From Roseibium album (GTDB taxonomy: Bacteria > Pseudomonadota > Alphaproteobacteria > Rhizobiales > Stappiaceae), in assembly GCA_001404055.1 (NCBI GenBank), contig CXTY01000006.1, positions 104,782 through 168,781 of the forward strand: a DNA stretch of 64,000 nt. The letters run 5' to 3'. A program made the translations under genes and the position numbers. Positions 41,741 to 51,388 of the stretch are shown here, one piece after another. Each line of letters begins with the position of its first letter. Within the stretch, counting starts at the first letter, position 1. The notes beneath the pieces are model-generated. The model did not search any database and was not told the DNA's origin. It saw nothing but the letters and a program-made list of their open reading frames with translations.

Positions 41741-42946
41741 TTACATGTCTATTTGGGTGGGTTTGAGTTCGTTTCTGTGGCGTTTCTGTGGGGAGTGCGC
41801 TCCGCCGTCGCTCTGTTTCGGTTTTGTTTCTGTAGCTTTACTGCTGTGAGTTGGCTTCGCTGTGATCATATTGCGAGCCCGCTCCTGAAAGTCGGGGGCA
41901 TGGTGACGGTATACCCTGTCGAATGTCTCGACTGACATACCGACGTAATCCGCTGCGTCGGACATCGGAACACCATTGCGAGCTAACCATGTTGCGGCTG
42001 TGTGGCGCAGAGTGTGTGGAATGACATCGTTGTCGAAGCCTGCAGCCTCGCGAACCGTCCTGAAGGATTTGTTGATTTTGGTCACCGGTTTGCCGTGCCA
42101 CTCAACAACGTAATTTTTCGATATGCCCTTTCTTTCCCAGCGGCGCAGATGTGCCAGTAGGCGATCGGGCAGGGCAACAGGTGGGGCGCGCTTCTTGGTT
42201 TGTTTGGCTCCAGGTGGCTTTCGATAAAACAGGCCCGCTTCCAAGTCGACATATGCTGAATGCAGTGTCGGACGAATTGCTGCGCCGCAGACCGCACCTG
42301 CACGGGATCCTGTGTAGAGTGCCACCAAAATAAAACGGGCTACGTGTTTGGCAGTTGCGCGCTTGGTCGGTTGACCCTTGTATTTTTGGCGCAACCGCCA
42401 CGCGGCCCACAATAGACGGGCAGCCTCGTCACGTTCCAGCCAACGCTCGCGTCCAGCGGGTTTGTCAGGCAAAGTGATCGGCACCTGTCGATCGACTATG
42501 CCTTCCTTAAAAGCGTGATTGAATGCCGATCGCAGGTCTTCCAACTCACGCCTGGCGGCGCCTGGGGCTTTGCGACTTTCAGTGTATTTGCGGCATGTTG
42601 ACCCTTTGACAAAGGACATAGGCTTATCGCCAAAATATGCTAGCAGGCGTTCAAGGCGATGAGCTGTTTCGTCGGGGCGGGTGTGATTGGGAGCAACGTC
42701 CGTCGAATAGAGATTGATCGCATCGGCGATTGGGATCAGGTTCGGTCCTCGCTTGCCTTCTGCGGTCGGATCGTGTTTTTCCGCAATGTAGTCCCTGAGC
42801 AGTTTTTCAGCTTCTGCAAGCTGAGCCTCGCCGCATCCCGTGCTGTTGAAAACGGTTCCGTCGCGGATAATCCAGACGGCGGACTCGGGGCGGTCTTTTC
42901 TGGAGGGCCTGAGCCAGAGACGAGGGCCTTTCGTTTTACGCGGCAT
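41741..42946 (-). CDS. int: Phage-type tyrosine recombinase (integrase)
   Basis: 401 residues from the ATG at 42946; a GTG four codons upstream is the alternative start. Catalytic residues: R215 (YTGSRAG), H311-x-x-R314 (HTLRHTAATWL) and nucleophile Y346 (RVYRHHAPDF); the second His position is Met, as often in this integrase type. An SAM-like core-binding domain covers about 70-160. It should recombine the element at the tRNA-Pro fragment next to its C-terminus. The overlapping gene upstream is probably its excisionase. Confidence 0.92.
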   Translation of the reverse strand: MPRKTKGPRLWLRPSRKDRPESAVWIIRDGTVFNSTGCGEAQLAEAEKLLRDYIAEKHDPTAEGKRGPNLIPIADAINLYSTDVAPNHTRPDETAHRLERLLAYFGDKPMSFVKGSTCRKYTESRKAPGAARRELEDLRSAFNHAFKEGIVDRQVPITLPDKPAGRERWLERDEAARLLWAAWRLRQKYKGQPTKRATAKHVARFILVALYTGSRAGAVCGAAIRPTLHSAYVDLEAGLFYRKPPGAKQTKKRAPPVALPDRLLAHLRRWERKGISKNYVVEWHGKPVTKINKSFRTVREAAGFDNDVIPHTLRHTAATWLARNGVPMSDAADYVGMSVETFDRVYRHHAPDFQERARNMITAKPTHSSKATETKPKQSDGGAHSPQKRHRNELKPTQIDM

Positions 42947-43137
42947 GATGTGCGCCACTCCCTTAAATCGGCCTTGGTCACTGTGTAGCCACGACCGAAT
43001 TTTTCAGCTGAAAGTTTGCCTGCCTTTATGGCTGCACGCAAGGTTGAAGCAGTTACCAACCCACGGAGAACCAGATCGCAGGCTTCCTGCAAAGTCAGGG
43101 GGGCGTCGTCGGCAATCTCGTCAGCGGGCTGTGTCAT
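42736..43137 (-). CDS. Excisionase-like small HTH protein overlapping the integrase gene
   Basis: 133 residues from the ATG at 43137 with AGGAACGAGG upstream. Residues 12-65 (APLTLQEACDLVLRGLVTAS and then LRAAIKAGKL, GYTVTKADLREW) resemble helix-turn-helix excisionase/MerR-like DNA-binding domains. The last 60 residues are low complexity and lie wholly over the first 211 bp of the integrase in another frame. The true functional part is probably the first 70 residues. Confidence 0.6.
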   Translation of the reverse strand: MTQPADEIADDAPLTLQEACDLVLRGLVTASTLRAAIKAGKLSAEKFGRGYTVTKADLREWRTSCRVKRKALVSGSGPPEKTAPSPPSGLSATEPFSTARDAARLSLQKLKNCSGTTLRKNTIRPQKASEDRT

Positions 43138-43675
43138 GGCCTCGTTCCTGGTTTGAGGACCGTAACTGGTTTTTCCAGTTAGCTGGTGTAGGGGAAAGGA
43201 CTCGGTTGGGGGCGGCGAGCTGGTACTTTGCTCGTCGAAAAGCGGCCTAGTAGTGCTAGCCAATTTTTTGGTCGGAGAAGTGGATTGCAGGCTCCTGCTT
43301 CCAGGAGCTAAGCAAACGCAACAAACACAGGTTCAGTGGGTTCGTTCACAACAACAGCAAGAAAAAAGCTAACCTCTCTTGCGAACCAGACAAGTGTTAC
43401 ACCTGCGCTGTCGCCCAACCCGCTTACGTGCACGAGCTGGAAAGGACCCGCGGATAAAGTGGCCGCCGGTTTAGCGATTAGCGATGTTTATGAAAGGTGT
43501 GCGGCTGGATTTGTAGCGCTTGATGATTTGTCCAGCAAACGCGCCGAGGCAGTTGGCTAGCTGTCCTATTGGAAGGGGCTAAGCAAGCACTGCATTTTCA
43601 ACCTTGGTGCTGACTTTTGTCTCTTGCCCAAACATTTCGACATGTCCGAAGTGCTTGCCTTTTGCCTTGTCTGTT
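43138..43675. other. About 540 bp without a convincing gene inside the element
   Basis: One open frame on the plus strand (43336-43560) has no ribosome site or family. The sequence between the excisionase-like gene and the initiator-like gene is otherwise featureless. Confidence 0.4.
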
Positions 43676-44941
43676 TCACCGTACCGCCTCCCGATTTCTC
43701 AGGCTTGCGTACTCGTCTTCAAAACGTGAAAGAGCGGCCTTTACCGCCTCCAACTCGTTGTGGAAATCTTGGTCGTCCGGTGGCTTGGGCAAGTAGATCC
43801 ATTCGGGCGCCTCGTGATTTACCTCGAACCAGGGCCAACCCTTCTCGTCATGCAATGCGCGCCAGGCATTCCAGCAATCCGATCCCTTTCGCACCCGGTG
43901 AAACAGCTTGGTCAGCGGTTGCAAGGCCGGATCCGCAGGACAACTGCGGCCCTTGCGCATCGCATTTTCTTGCATGTCGTTGACCTTGGGCCAGCCATAA
44001 CGCGCCAGCCGGCTCAGTTCTTCAGCACGGGCAGGCGGACCACCTTGATCAAGGATCTGCTGCTGGTAGCGAGTCGGCGTGGGCAAACGGCCGGTCGGTG
44101 CGCAGATCAAAAAGCTGAACCGCATCGCTCCCCATAGTTTGCCGAACGGTTTGGCCATCTCGTTCGAGCTAACAACCTTGGCCGCCGGGCTAGGCAACCG
44201 TTGCCAGCGTTTTTCACGAAGATAGACAGCAAAAGCACAATGTTTGGTCCGGCCAAGTCCAGTGACATGTGCCACGAACGTTTCCAGCAAAGTGTCTGCC
44301 TGTTCGCGCTCAGATACGCTCAGCGCGAACCAGGCGATTTCGGCTGTGTCTGCGCTGTCGCTGGCAAAAGTTGGCCAACGAGCATGCAGCTTGCGCAAGC
44401 GCCGTTTCCAGGCGTCCCGACTGACTTTCGGTTCCGTCTCCTTCTCGTCTTCCTCGCGCGCGCTCTCTCTTTCAGTTGAAGTGGGGTCGTTAAGTGGGGT
44501 CGTTATACTAGGTGCCAGCCCAGAAGTGGCAGGCCCTGCCAGTTCAGAGGTGGCAGGGCCTGCCGGTGTGTTGACAAGGGTGTCGGAGTGTTGGCAGAGG
44601 GGCTCATCAGTGTCTCCCTCCGCTGTTTCATCAATCTTCTCGGCAGACTGGTCCTCGAATTTTGGGTCCAGAATTACGCGGTAGTAGTGGGCGCTGTCCC
44701 GGCCAGACGCAGTTTCCGCCGGGACGCGTGCGACATAACCACGTTGAACAAGCCGCTTTATTGAATTGTAGACGGTAGCGCGGCAGCAACCCATTTCTGC
44801 CGCCATTTTCACTTGGCTACGGCGGCACCAACCGGCGGTGTCGGTATGGCGCCCAAGAATGCAGAGCAACTGCAAGTCACGAAGCTTCAGCTCGGGATCT
44901 GTTGCGGCCTTTGCAGGGACGATTGAAAATCTGGCGGTCAT
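43676..44941 (-). CDS. HTH-domain replication-initiator-like protein of the integrative element
   Basis: 421 residues from the ATG at 44941, chosen for GAGGTAATCCC upstream; an in-frame start ten codons earlier is less likely. Residues 15-95 are a winged helix (QVKMAAEMGCCRATVYNSIK). A proline/threonine-rich linker follows at about 120-165 with the repeated AGPATS unit. The rest is helical with no known enzyme motif. Lambda-O-type initiators share this order (HTH, linker, partner-binding end), and the linker-coding DNA here holds tandem repeats that look like an origin. Replication by this protein is inference from layout. Confidence 0.6.
   Translation of the reverse strand: MTARFSIVPAKAATDPELKLRDLQLLCILGRHTDTAGWCRRSQVKMAAEMGCCRATVYNSIKRLVQRGYVARVPAETASGRDSAHYYRVILDPKFEDQSAEKIDETAEGDTDEPLCQHSDTLVNTPAGPATSELAGPATSGLAPSITTPLNDPTSTERESAREEDEKETEPKVSRDAWKRRLRKLHARWPTFASDSADTAEIAWFALSVSEREQADTLLETFVAHVTGLGRTKHCAFAVYLREKRWQRLPSPAAKVVSSNEMAKPFGKLWGAMRFSFLICAPTGRLPTPTRYQQQILDQGGPPARAEELSRLARYGWPKVNDMQENAMRKGRSCPADPALQPLTKLFHRVRKGSDCWNAWRALHDEKGWPWFEVNHEAPEWIYLPKPPDDQDFHNELEAVKAALSRFEDEYASLRNREAVR
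44479..44568. repeat. Iteron-like tandem repeats inside the initiator-like gene
   Basis: AAGTGGGGTCGTT occurs twice back to back (44479-44491 and 44492-44504). After 16 bases come two tandem 24-bp units (44521-44544 and 44545-44568). Each holds a GGCAGGNCCTGCC palindrome (44528-44540 and 44552-44564). Codon-level repetition only partly explains them, since the 13-bp pair is perfect DNA repetition. Placed in the gene's linker region, they resemble an embedded origin. Confidence 0.55.
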
Positions 44942-45206
44942 TGGGATTACCTCTTGCTGGCTGTTCGGCAACGCAGAGACAAGGGCCGGTTTTTAGGGGG
45001 ATGAAGACAAGCCGGTTTGTCACCGGCTCGCCTAAGCTGCTGATGGATTTTGGGAAATCGCGCAGATGTGAGGGGGGAAGGATTCCAGCGTCAGCTGGAT
45101 AAGATCGTGATTTAGGTCGCCTGCCAGTGCGTTGAATGCCTGCTACAGCAGTCCAAAGCCCAACTCAGTGGCCAGCAACGTTAGCGCCTTGCGGTGCGCA
45201 AAAGCG

Positions 45207-45455
45207 TTAGCCTTCCGGTGTATCCGGTATCGTGTCGCCATGGGATTTGTGTAAGAACTTGCAGGCTTCCCCCGCGATGCTCTGAACGAGCTTTCCTGCA
45301 GCGTCAGGTGCTTCAATCCCCTCTCCGACAAGCAGCAACATGATGCATGCGCGGACAACCGGTTTCGGTGTTTCGCTGAGTTGTTCAGATACAGCGATGG
45401 CTAGCTCATTGGCTGCCAACATTTGCGCTTCGGTTAAGTCCCAGTATTCGAACAT
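45207..45455 (-). CDS. Small acidic protein of unknown function in the element
   Basis: 82 residues from the ATG at 45455, with AAGGAAAAG upstream; an in-frame earlier start at 45515 is less likely. MFEYWDLTEAQMLAANELAI suggests an amphipathic helix, and the sequence continues helical (PVVRACIMLLLVGEGIEAP). No family is recognised. It is on the same strand as the initiator-like gene, 265 bp upstream, with no other gene between. Confidence 0.5.
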   Translation of the reverse strand: MFEYWDLTEAQMLAANELAIAVSEQLSETPKPVVRACIMLLLVGEGIEAPDAAGKLVQSIAGEACKFLHKSHGDTIPDTPEG

Positions 45456-46752
45456 TTTACTTTTCCTTAGTTGGTGGGGTTCCAGTAGCAAAAACAGGTG
45501 CCCGCGTTTGGGCACCTGTGTTTCTCGGTTCTATTGTTAGATGTTCTCACTGCTGGGGGCTGGAATTTGCCCGCCACCAGTTTCCGGTGCGGCGGCATCT
45601 GATTGAGCAACGCCTACTACAAGCCATCGTAGTGTTTGAACCAGCTGATCGCTCAACCGATCTGATCTCAAGGAATTCTGCTAGCCCAGCTTTTGAATGG
45701 TGGGGCACGAAACTGGGCCAGGTCGCGAACTCATTGGTGACCGTAAAACCTGTCCGGAAACGGAGCCGATCGTTAAGCACGCCTGATGAAGGATTAGTTG
45801 ATCAGGGTGATCAGCCTGGACCGCGACTAGCTTCTTGTATTGACGAGGATAGAACCTGCATCTTCGTACTGGTAGATCTGGTTGATGAAGCAGCACAAAG
45901 GAGTGCCTTCAGCCACGTCCAAGCGGCGGTCTGACGTCGGGTGGAACAATAAGCTTCTAGTGGGAAGCGAAACGATACTTTGGTTCGTGTGGCCTTAACC
46001 GAGCGAGATAGGTATCGCATTGCGCTGAGTCTTAAGCCCAATAATGCAGAACAAGCGATGATGTTCGACAGGAACTTGCGACACCTAATCAGCTCCCCAC
46101 AAATTCACAGTTCCTGTTTGCGGATGGGAACGTCAATCATGGAATTGGCTTCAGATGATGTTCGTTGCGCCATATAACCCCGTCGCATCAACTCCGCATG
46201 TCCTGCGTCTTGTGTTGACCGGGCCCGTCGCCTCACGCACTCTGTTTGAAATGGCGGCATTGGCGCGCCCAGGATTGAGGGATCCGACGAAACGTCCTGA
46301 ACTATATAATCCCTAAGACAGCTCGTGTTTGTCAATAAAAACGGTGGGCAGTGTTGAGTGTGTAGTGATAATGAACGCCGCTTAAACCAGCTGTTTCACC
46401 CGGCTGAATTGTCACTTAATCGGTAAAACCAATCCCGGAAATCGTCGGTTCTATGAGTTGTTGCCAGGCTTCAGGACATTGAGACATAATGGGTTTTTGG
46501 TTTACTTGAATACTCAATGCCGAATCCATGATCTGCTGTCCATCCTTGGCGCGAGTGAAATCCAGGTGCTAAATCTGAATGGGTTCACACGATTCTTTTC
46601 CACAGCCCAATATGCGAGAGCCCAAGTGACTCAGTTGAGTCTCTTCGTGAAAATGCCTGCTTTAGAGTAGGTCGGGGCTAGACTGTGCTAGAAACTCGCA
46701 TTAACTGGCAATAGCCATGTGAATAGCCCCGAGCTTTAACGGCAAAAACGGA
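45456..46752. other. About 1.3 kb gene-poor, decayed stretch
   Basis: Open frames on both strands are short and broken. On the minus strand around 45800-45930 one frame holds LDVAEGTPLCCFINQIYQ, which loosely resembles the UTRA ligand domain of GntR regulators, cut by stops and frame changes. This is weak evidence for a dead regulator. No RNA gene, intact IS or attachment-site copy was found here, so the far end of the tRNA-Pro element is not visible. Confidence 0.35.
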
Positions 46753-48327
46753 GTGAACCTCTTGAGCCAGTGCCTGACAAATTCAAGCGGTACCTTTCGC
46801 AGATTTTCAGTTGCGCTGGTTTTTGTCATCGGTTTTACACTCGCCAGTTGCACTCATGTGCCGTTCAATTTTCCCAAAACGGCCTCCTATGCCAGCACTC
46901 TTCCCAAAAGAAGCACTACCTTTATTGAGGCGGAAGAACTAATCCGCGGTCACGGTGGTAAATCAGCCTTCATTCCTCTGGTCGAAGGCAATGATGCGCT
47001 CGGAGCTAGGCTAAAACTGATCGAAGCGGCAGAACATTCAATCGATGCCCAGTATTTCCTAATCAAGCCCGATTCTGCTGGGTCGCTATTCTCCCTGGCA
47101 TTGATAAATGCGGCTGAAAGAGGTGTCCGTGTCCGGCTTCTCGTCGACGACGTCTTCACAACTGCCAACGATGAACAGCTTGCCTATCTCAGCAGCTACG
47201 ACAACATCGAAGTTCGGATTTTCAATCCCTTGTCGCGAAACAGCACAAAGGCAATGAATTTTGTACTGGATTTTGGACGTGTTAATCGGCGGATGCACAA
47301 CAAGTCTTTGACGATTGATAATGCGATGTCGATCGTCGGTGGACGCAATATCGCTGAAGAGTATTTTCAGATTAACACCAATGCTGAATTTGCTGATTTT
47401 GATCTGTTTTGCGCTGGCCCCGTTGCACGAAAAATCACTGCTGCGTTCGACATATTTTGGAATGATCCGCTCGCCGTTCCGATCGAGGCATTTGTGAGTA
47501 TGCCAACGGAAATCAAGCGACAGGATACCCGCGCGCGAATTGAAGAAAAAACCAGACAAGCAACACTCGGCGTATACCAGCGCGCTATTAATTCCCGCTA
47601 TCTAAGAGACATCTCAGCCGGAAAGGTTCAGCTTGATTATGCCAATGTGCAGGTAGTGACCGACGACCCTGACAAATTACGCACACCCGTTAGGGACGGC
47701 GAGCGCCTGGTCGCTGATGCTATTAGGCGCGAAATGGAACACGCGACATCTGAAGTCACAATCATCACTCCCTATTTTGTACCGCGCAAAGAAGGCGTCA
47801 AGTTTTACAAAACTTTAAGTGCACGTGGTGTTCGGGTGAGGGTGATCACCAATTCACTCGCATCGACCAACCATGCCTATGTTCATGGTGGCTATGCGCC
47901 TTACCGCAAAGAACTGTTGAAAGCCGGTGTAGAACTTTATGAAGTGCGGGCTGATGCGCCAGAGGTACTGGGCGAGGTACTTTCTGGCAGCGACATCAAG
48001 CTGACCATGCACTCCAAGGCGGCACTGTTCGATCGTAAACGTATGTTTGTTGGCTCATTGAACTTCGATCCGCGCTCGATTGAAATCAACACTGAGTTGG
48101 GGCTTATAATCGCCGACCGGAGAATGGTCTCAAAAATTGCCGGAAGTTTGGAAAAGGGTCTCAGAGATTACACCTACAGGGTCGAGTTGGGTGAAGATGG
48201 CAAGCTCACCTGGACTTACAGCGGAGCAGGTTTATCCGAAGTCTTGGTATCCGAGCCCGGTGCCGGGATCGTATCCAAAACTGTTTCCTGGATCACTCGT
48301 GTTCTTCCTGTGGAAGGGCAGCTTTGA
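46753..48327 (+). CDS. Phospholipase D family lipoprotein, cardiolipin-synthase-like
   Basis: 524 residues from a GTG. A lipobox LASC with Cys33 follows a hydrophobic helix (VALVFVIGFTLAS), so it is a membrane-anchored periplasmic protein. Two HKD motifs are complete: H182 in MHNKSLTID and H420 in MHSKAALFD, each followed by GG/GS-N elements (VGGRNIAEEYF, VGSLNFDPRS). The family contains cardiolipin synthases and secreted phospholipases of the PLDc_2 type. It sits just past the decayed element region and is transcribed alone. Confidence 0.88.
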   Translation: MNLLSQCLTNSSGTFRRFSVALVFVIGFTLASCTHVPFNFPKTASYASTLPKRSTTFIEAEELIRGHGGKSAFIPLVEGNDALGARLKLIEAAEHSIDAQYFLIKPDSAGSLFSLALINAAERGVRVRLLVDDVFTTANDEQLAYLSSYDNIEVRIFNPLSRNSTKAMNFVLDFGRVNRRMHNKSLTIDNAMSIVGGRNIAEEYFQINTNAEFADFDLFCAGPVARKITAAFDIFWNDPLAVPIEAFVSMPTEIKRQDTRARIEEKTRQATLGVYQRAINSRYLRDISAGKVQLDYANVQVVTDDPDKLRTPVRDGERLVADAIRREMEHATSEVTIITPYFVPRKEGVKFYKTLSARGVRVRVITNSLASTNHAYVHGGYAPYRKELLKAGVELYEVRADAPEVLGEVLSGSDIKLTMHSKAALFDRKRMFVGSLNFDPRSIEINTELGLIIADRRMVSKIAGSLEKGLRDYTYRVELGEDGKLTWTYSGAGLSEVLVSEPGAGIVSKTVSWITRVLPVEGQL

Positions 48328-49100
48328 TGGAATTCTGTGAATTTGGTAGGTGCCAACTTCGCGCCGAACCGGTCAATTTATTAACCCCATCAAGCGACGA
48401 CGTTCTCCATGGAGAAAGATCGTAATCTGTTTTGAAGATGCGCACCGCGGCTTCATTTGGCTCAAGTGAATTTCGCACCTAGCATCATCATCAGGGATAA
48501 GCTGGATGGAACTCACAATGGGCTGTGTAGACGTGGCGTAAAAATCGTTTGAATGCCCGCAATCGTTATATCAATGCCAAATGCGGACTGTCATTCGACG
48601 GCCCCAGAGCTGATGGGCTGGTTTTGGGCAAAGCTGACTAGAAGTAGTGTCTCCGCATTTCGGTCGTTCAGTGAATTAAACGGAACCGCAATAGCCGACA
48701 TTCATCGCAGACGCAGTGAATTTACAGGTCGGGCGGAAAACAGACCTTCGCTGCAGGTGCGCACCAATCATTACGAAGAGTTGGAAGCCGACCTTCAAGG
48801 AACATTGAAAACTTCATTTCATGCTAGACCGCTGCAGGTCAGCTTCGAGCCTTTTGTAGACAAACCCTTCTTTGGTTGAGGGCCAAATTACTGATTCAAA
48901 CGCTCGGGAAGGGAGGGCTTGGTGAAGACGGAGATAAGGCCCACAGGGAAGTGTAGCTGGAGCTGAACGTGACCTTGAGATACTGGCGTGGGCCAACTTG
49001 ATCGGGATGCAGCGGCGGGCAAGCCGGCTGCAGGATCATCGTCCAGATGGGCCGGAAGCCAGACATCCAAAAACAATCGCATCTGACCATTGAAGTCGGG
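48328..49100. other. About 770 bp without a convincing gene
   Basis: A plus-strand frame at 48553-48879 lacks family and ribosome site. The stretch near 48690-48760 (GCCGACATTCATCGCAGACG, then GAATTTACAGGTCGGGCGG) looks like a decayed copy of the intergenic repeat type seen elsewhere in the window. No terminator with a T run was found. Confidence 0.4.
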
Positions 49101-50006
49101 CTAGTCATAAGCGCCTTGCATGACCGAGACGGCCACTTCGCGAAGTTTCTCGGCTGCCGGGGACAGGGCACGGCCTTTGTAAGTCACAATTCCAAGTTTG
49201 CGGCTGATTGTTGGTTCAGAAATTGGGACGATCGCAATGTCGAGGTCGCGCCTTGAGAGCCGGATGAGGGCGGGAGTTGCCGCTATTCCAATCCCCCGTG
49301 CGACGAGGCTAAGTTGCGAATGGAAATGCCCGACCTGTATGTCGTTCGAAAGCACTTCGTAGAGAGTGCCGAGGTGGCGTTGTAGGAGTTTGCGTGTACC
49401 GCTTTCCGGCCTAAGCAGGATGAAGTGCTGGTTCTTTACCTCCTCCCAAGTGGTCGATGTTGCCGACGCCAGTGGGTGGTTCTTGTGACAAGCTATGACG
49501 AAGCGATCGTCAATCAATTGCTCGAAGTCCAGTTCAGGATGGGCCTCACCGAACGTGCCGAACGCCAATTCAGACTGTCCACTAAGGACTCGTTCAAGCG
49601 CCTGCGGGCTTGAGTCCTCGTGCACCCTGATACGGATATTCGGGTGAGTGGTTTTAAACCTGTCAATGATTTCAGGGAGTAGCGTGTCCGATATCGTCAT
49701 ATTGCAGGAAAGCGTGACAATGCCTTTGCGCACCTTCACAAGCTCAGACATGTCGTTAAGCGAGCGGTTGTAGTCTTCTATAATTCGCTTCGCCTTTGGC
49801 AGAAATTCCTTCCCAAGGGTGGAAACAGCGACCGAACGGGTGGTCCGATCAAGGAGAGAAGCACCGATCGAATCTTCAAGTTTCTTGATCCGTTTGGATA
49901 ACGCAGATTGGGTAACAAGAAGTTCATCGGCGGCCATAGCGAAACTTCCAAGCCGTGCGACGGTGACGAAAGCGATGATTTCTCCAAGAGAAGTATCTCG
50001 GATCAT
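49101..50006 (-). CDS. LysR family transcriptional regulator
   Basis: 301 residues, standard length. The N-terminal HTH is VARLGSFAMAADELLVTQSA with LSKRIKKLEDSIGASLLDRT. The substrate-binding C-terminal half shows VTLSCNMTISDTLLPEII, LAFGTFGEAHPELDFEQL and FHSQLSLVARGIGIAATPAL. It is divergent from a TTT transporter operon with 137 bp between, so it most likely senses the imported acid or its derivative and activates those genes. The gap has AAATTCCCAAAATTCC-type repeats and CAAAATTC (50018-50025) with GAATTTG (50045-50051) as candidate half-sites. Confidence 0.92.
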   Translation of the reverse strand: MIRDTSLGEIIAFVTVARLGSFAMAADELLVTQSALSKRIKKLEDSIGASLLDRTTRSVAVSTLGKEFLPKAKRIIEDYNRSLNDMSELVKVRKGIVTLSCNMTISDTLLPEIIDRFKTTHPNIRIRVHEDSSPQALERVLSGQSELAFGTFGEAHPELDFEQLIDDRFVIACHKNHPLASATSTTWEEVKNQHFILLRPESGTRKLLQRHLGTLYEVLSNDIQVGHFHSQLSLVARGIGIAATPALIRLSRRDLDIAIVPISEPTISRKLGIVTYKGRALSPAAEKLREVAVSVMQGAYD

Positions 50007-50143
50007 TTATAAATTCCCAAAATTCCATAATACTTGATTTTTTTGAATTTGTGTAATTTATCGCTCGATGTCAACCTGTTTGAACAATTGATCTTGAACG
50101 GCCTTCCGAATGAAAGGCTGGTTCGATTAAGGGAGGACTATCA

Positions 50144-51238
50144 ATGCTGAGTGGATTGAAGAAACTGATTGTGGGCGCGGCTGCAGCCCTAGCGCTGTCA
50201 GCGCCGAATACTGGTTTGGCCGATGAATTCACGCTTGAAGGTCAGACCGTGACTTGGATTGTCGGCTTCAGTGAAGGTGGTGGCACCGACCGTCTGACGC
50301 GTCTCTTGCAAGCCAAATTGGGAGACCACCTGCCCGGCAAACCCAACGTAATCGTACTGAACAAGCCCGGAGGCGGTTCGGTGATTGCATCCAATGACTT
50401 TCATGAAAACGCTCCGAATGATGGCACGATGCTAATCATGGCTTCGACCTCCTCGCTTCTACCCGTAATTCTCGGTTCGGAGGTTGCCAGGTACAACCCA
50501 AATGAATGGGTTGCGGTAACAGGTTTTGCTCGGGGTGCTACCATGTACGCAATTAGCGATGACCTGGGGCTTGGCCATGAAGATATGATGGCCGATTATG
50601 AAGCTCTAAAGTCTGCTAACATTCGGTTCGGCACAGAGACGCCGCTATCGGCGGAGCTTTTGGATTTTGTGTCGATGGAGATGCTGGGTGTGGACGCGCG
50701 TTACATATTCGGCTTGGCGTCGAAGGACGCAGAAGCTGCGTTCCAACGCGGCGAGATGAACGTGAACACCGACAACGTAAGATCCTACCTCAAAGACTAC
50801 GGCGATGATCCCAAGGTTAACCCGGTCTGGAGCTACGGTGTCATAGATGAGAATGGTAACCTTCAGCGGGACCCGGATCTGCCCGATACCCCCACTTTTC
50901 CCGAGTTCTACGAAGCAGTGAAGGGCGAAGCACCAAGCGGCACCCCCTACGAGATGCAGAAGGCGTTGATGAATGCCAAGGTAATGCTGTCGAAGGCTGT
51001 CATGCTGCCGCCAGGTACTCCTGACAACATCCGTCAGGTCTATATTGACGCGATGAAAAAAGTGACATCTGACCCGGAAATCGTTGCTGCGCTTCCTCGC
51101 GAGATCGGTTCCATGCCCTTGAACTTTGGTGACGAAACTCAACAGGCCATGGCCACCGGTACGTCAATTGATCCGAAGGTCCGTGAATGGGCTGCGGGGT
51201 TCCTTAAGGAGCGCTTCAATACCACCCTGAAGAACTAG
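50144..51238 (+). CDS. Tripartite tricarboxylate transporter substrate-binding protein (TctC/Bug type)
   Basis: 364 residues with a signal peptide (LIVGAAAALALSAPNTGLA). VTWIVGFSEGGGTDRLTRLL, then KPGGGSVIASNDF and ASTSSLLPVILGSEVA match the TctC fold. Bug proteins bind di- and tricarboxylates or similar acids in the periplasm. The next gene encodes the matching membrane part. The gene starts 137 bp from the divergent LysR and has a GGGAGGA site. It is longer than most Bug proteins (about 320-330). Confidence 0.88.
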   Translation: MLSGLKKLIVGAAAALALSAPNTGLADEFTLEGQTVTWIVGFSEGGGTDRLTRLLQAKLGDHLPGKPNVIVLNKPGGGSVIASNDFHENAPNDGTMLIMASTSSLLPVILGSEVARYNPNEWVAVTGFARGATMYAISDDLGLGHEDMMADYEALKSANIRFGTETPLSAELLDFVSMEMLGVDARYIFGLASKDAEAAFQRGEMNVNTDNVRSYLKDYGDDPKVNPVWSYGVIDENGNLQRDPDLPDTPTFPEFYEAVKGEAPSGTPYEMQKALMNAKVMLSKAVMLPPGTPDNIRQVYIDAMKKVTSDPEIVAALPREIGSMPLNFGDETQQAMATGTSIDPKVREWAAGFLKERFNTTLKN

Positions 51239-51388
51239 ACTTGTTGTTCAAACCTTAGTTGGGCGGGGCCATATCGGCGCCGCCCTGTTTTGCCCGGCGG
51301 CTATTCCTTTAGCAAGGCGGTACACTCACGCAGGGTCCGCAAAGCCCGCAGGCTGGTGACGCAAAAAATTCCAAACGGGAAAAGTGAT

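Noticed and set aside
44521..44568. CRISPR array
   Set aside because: Only two tandem units with no spacers, inside a coding region; no cas genes.
45518..45934. 138-residue plus-strand frame in the decayed region
   Set aside because: No family, unusual composition and no good ribosome site.
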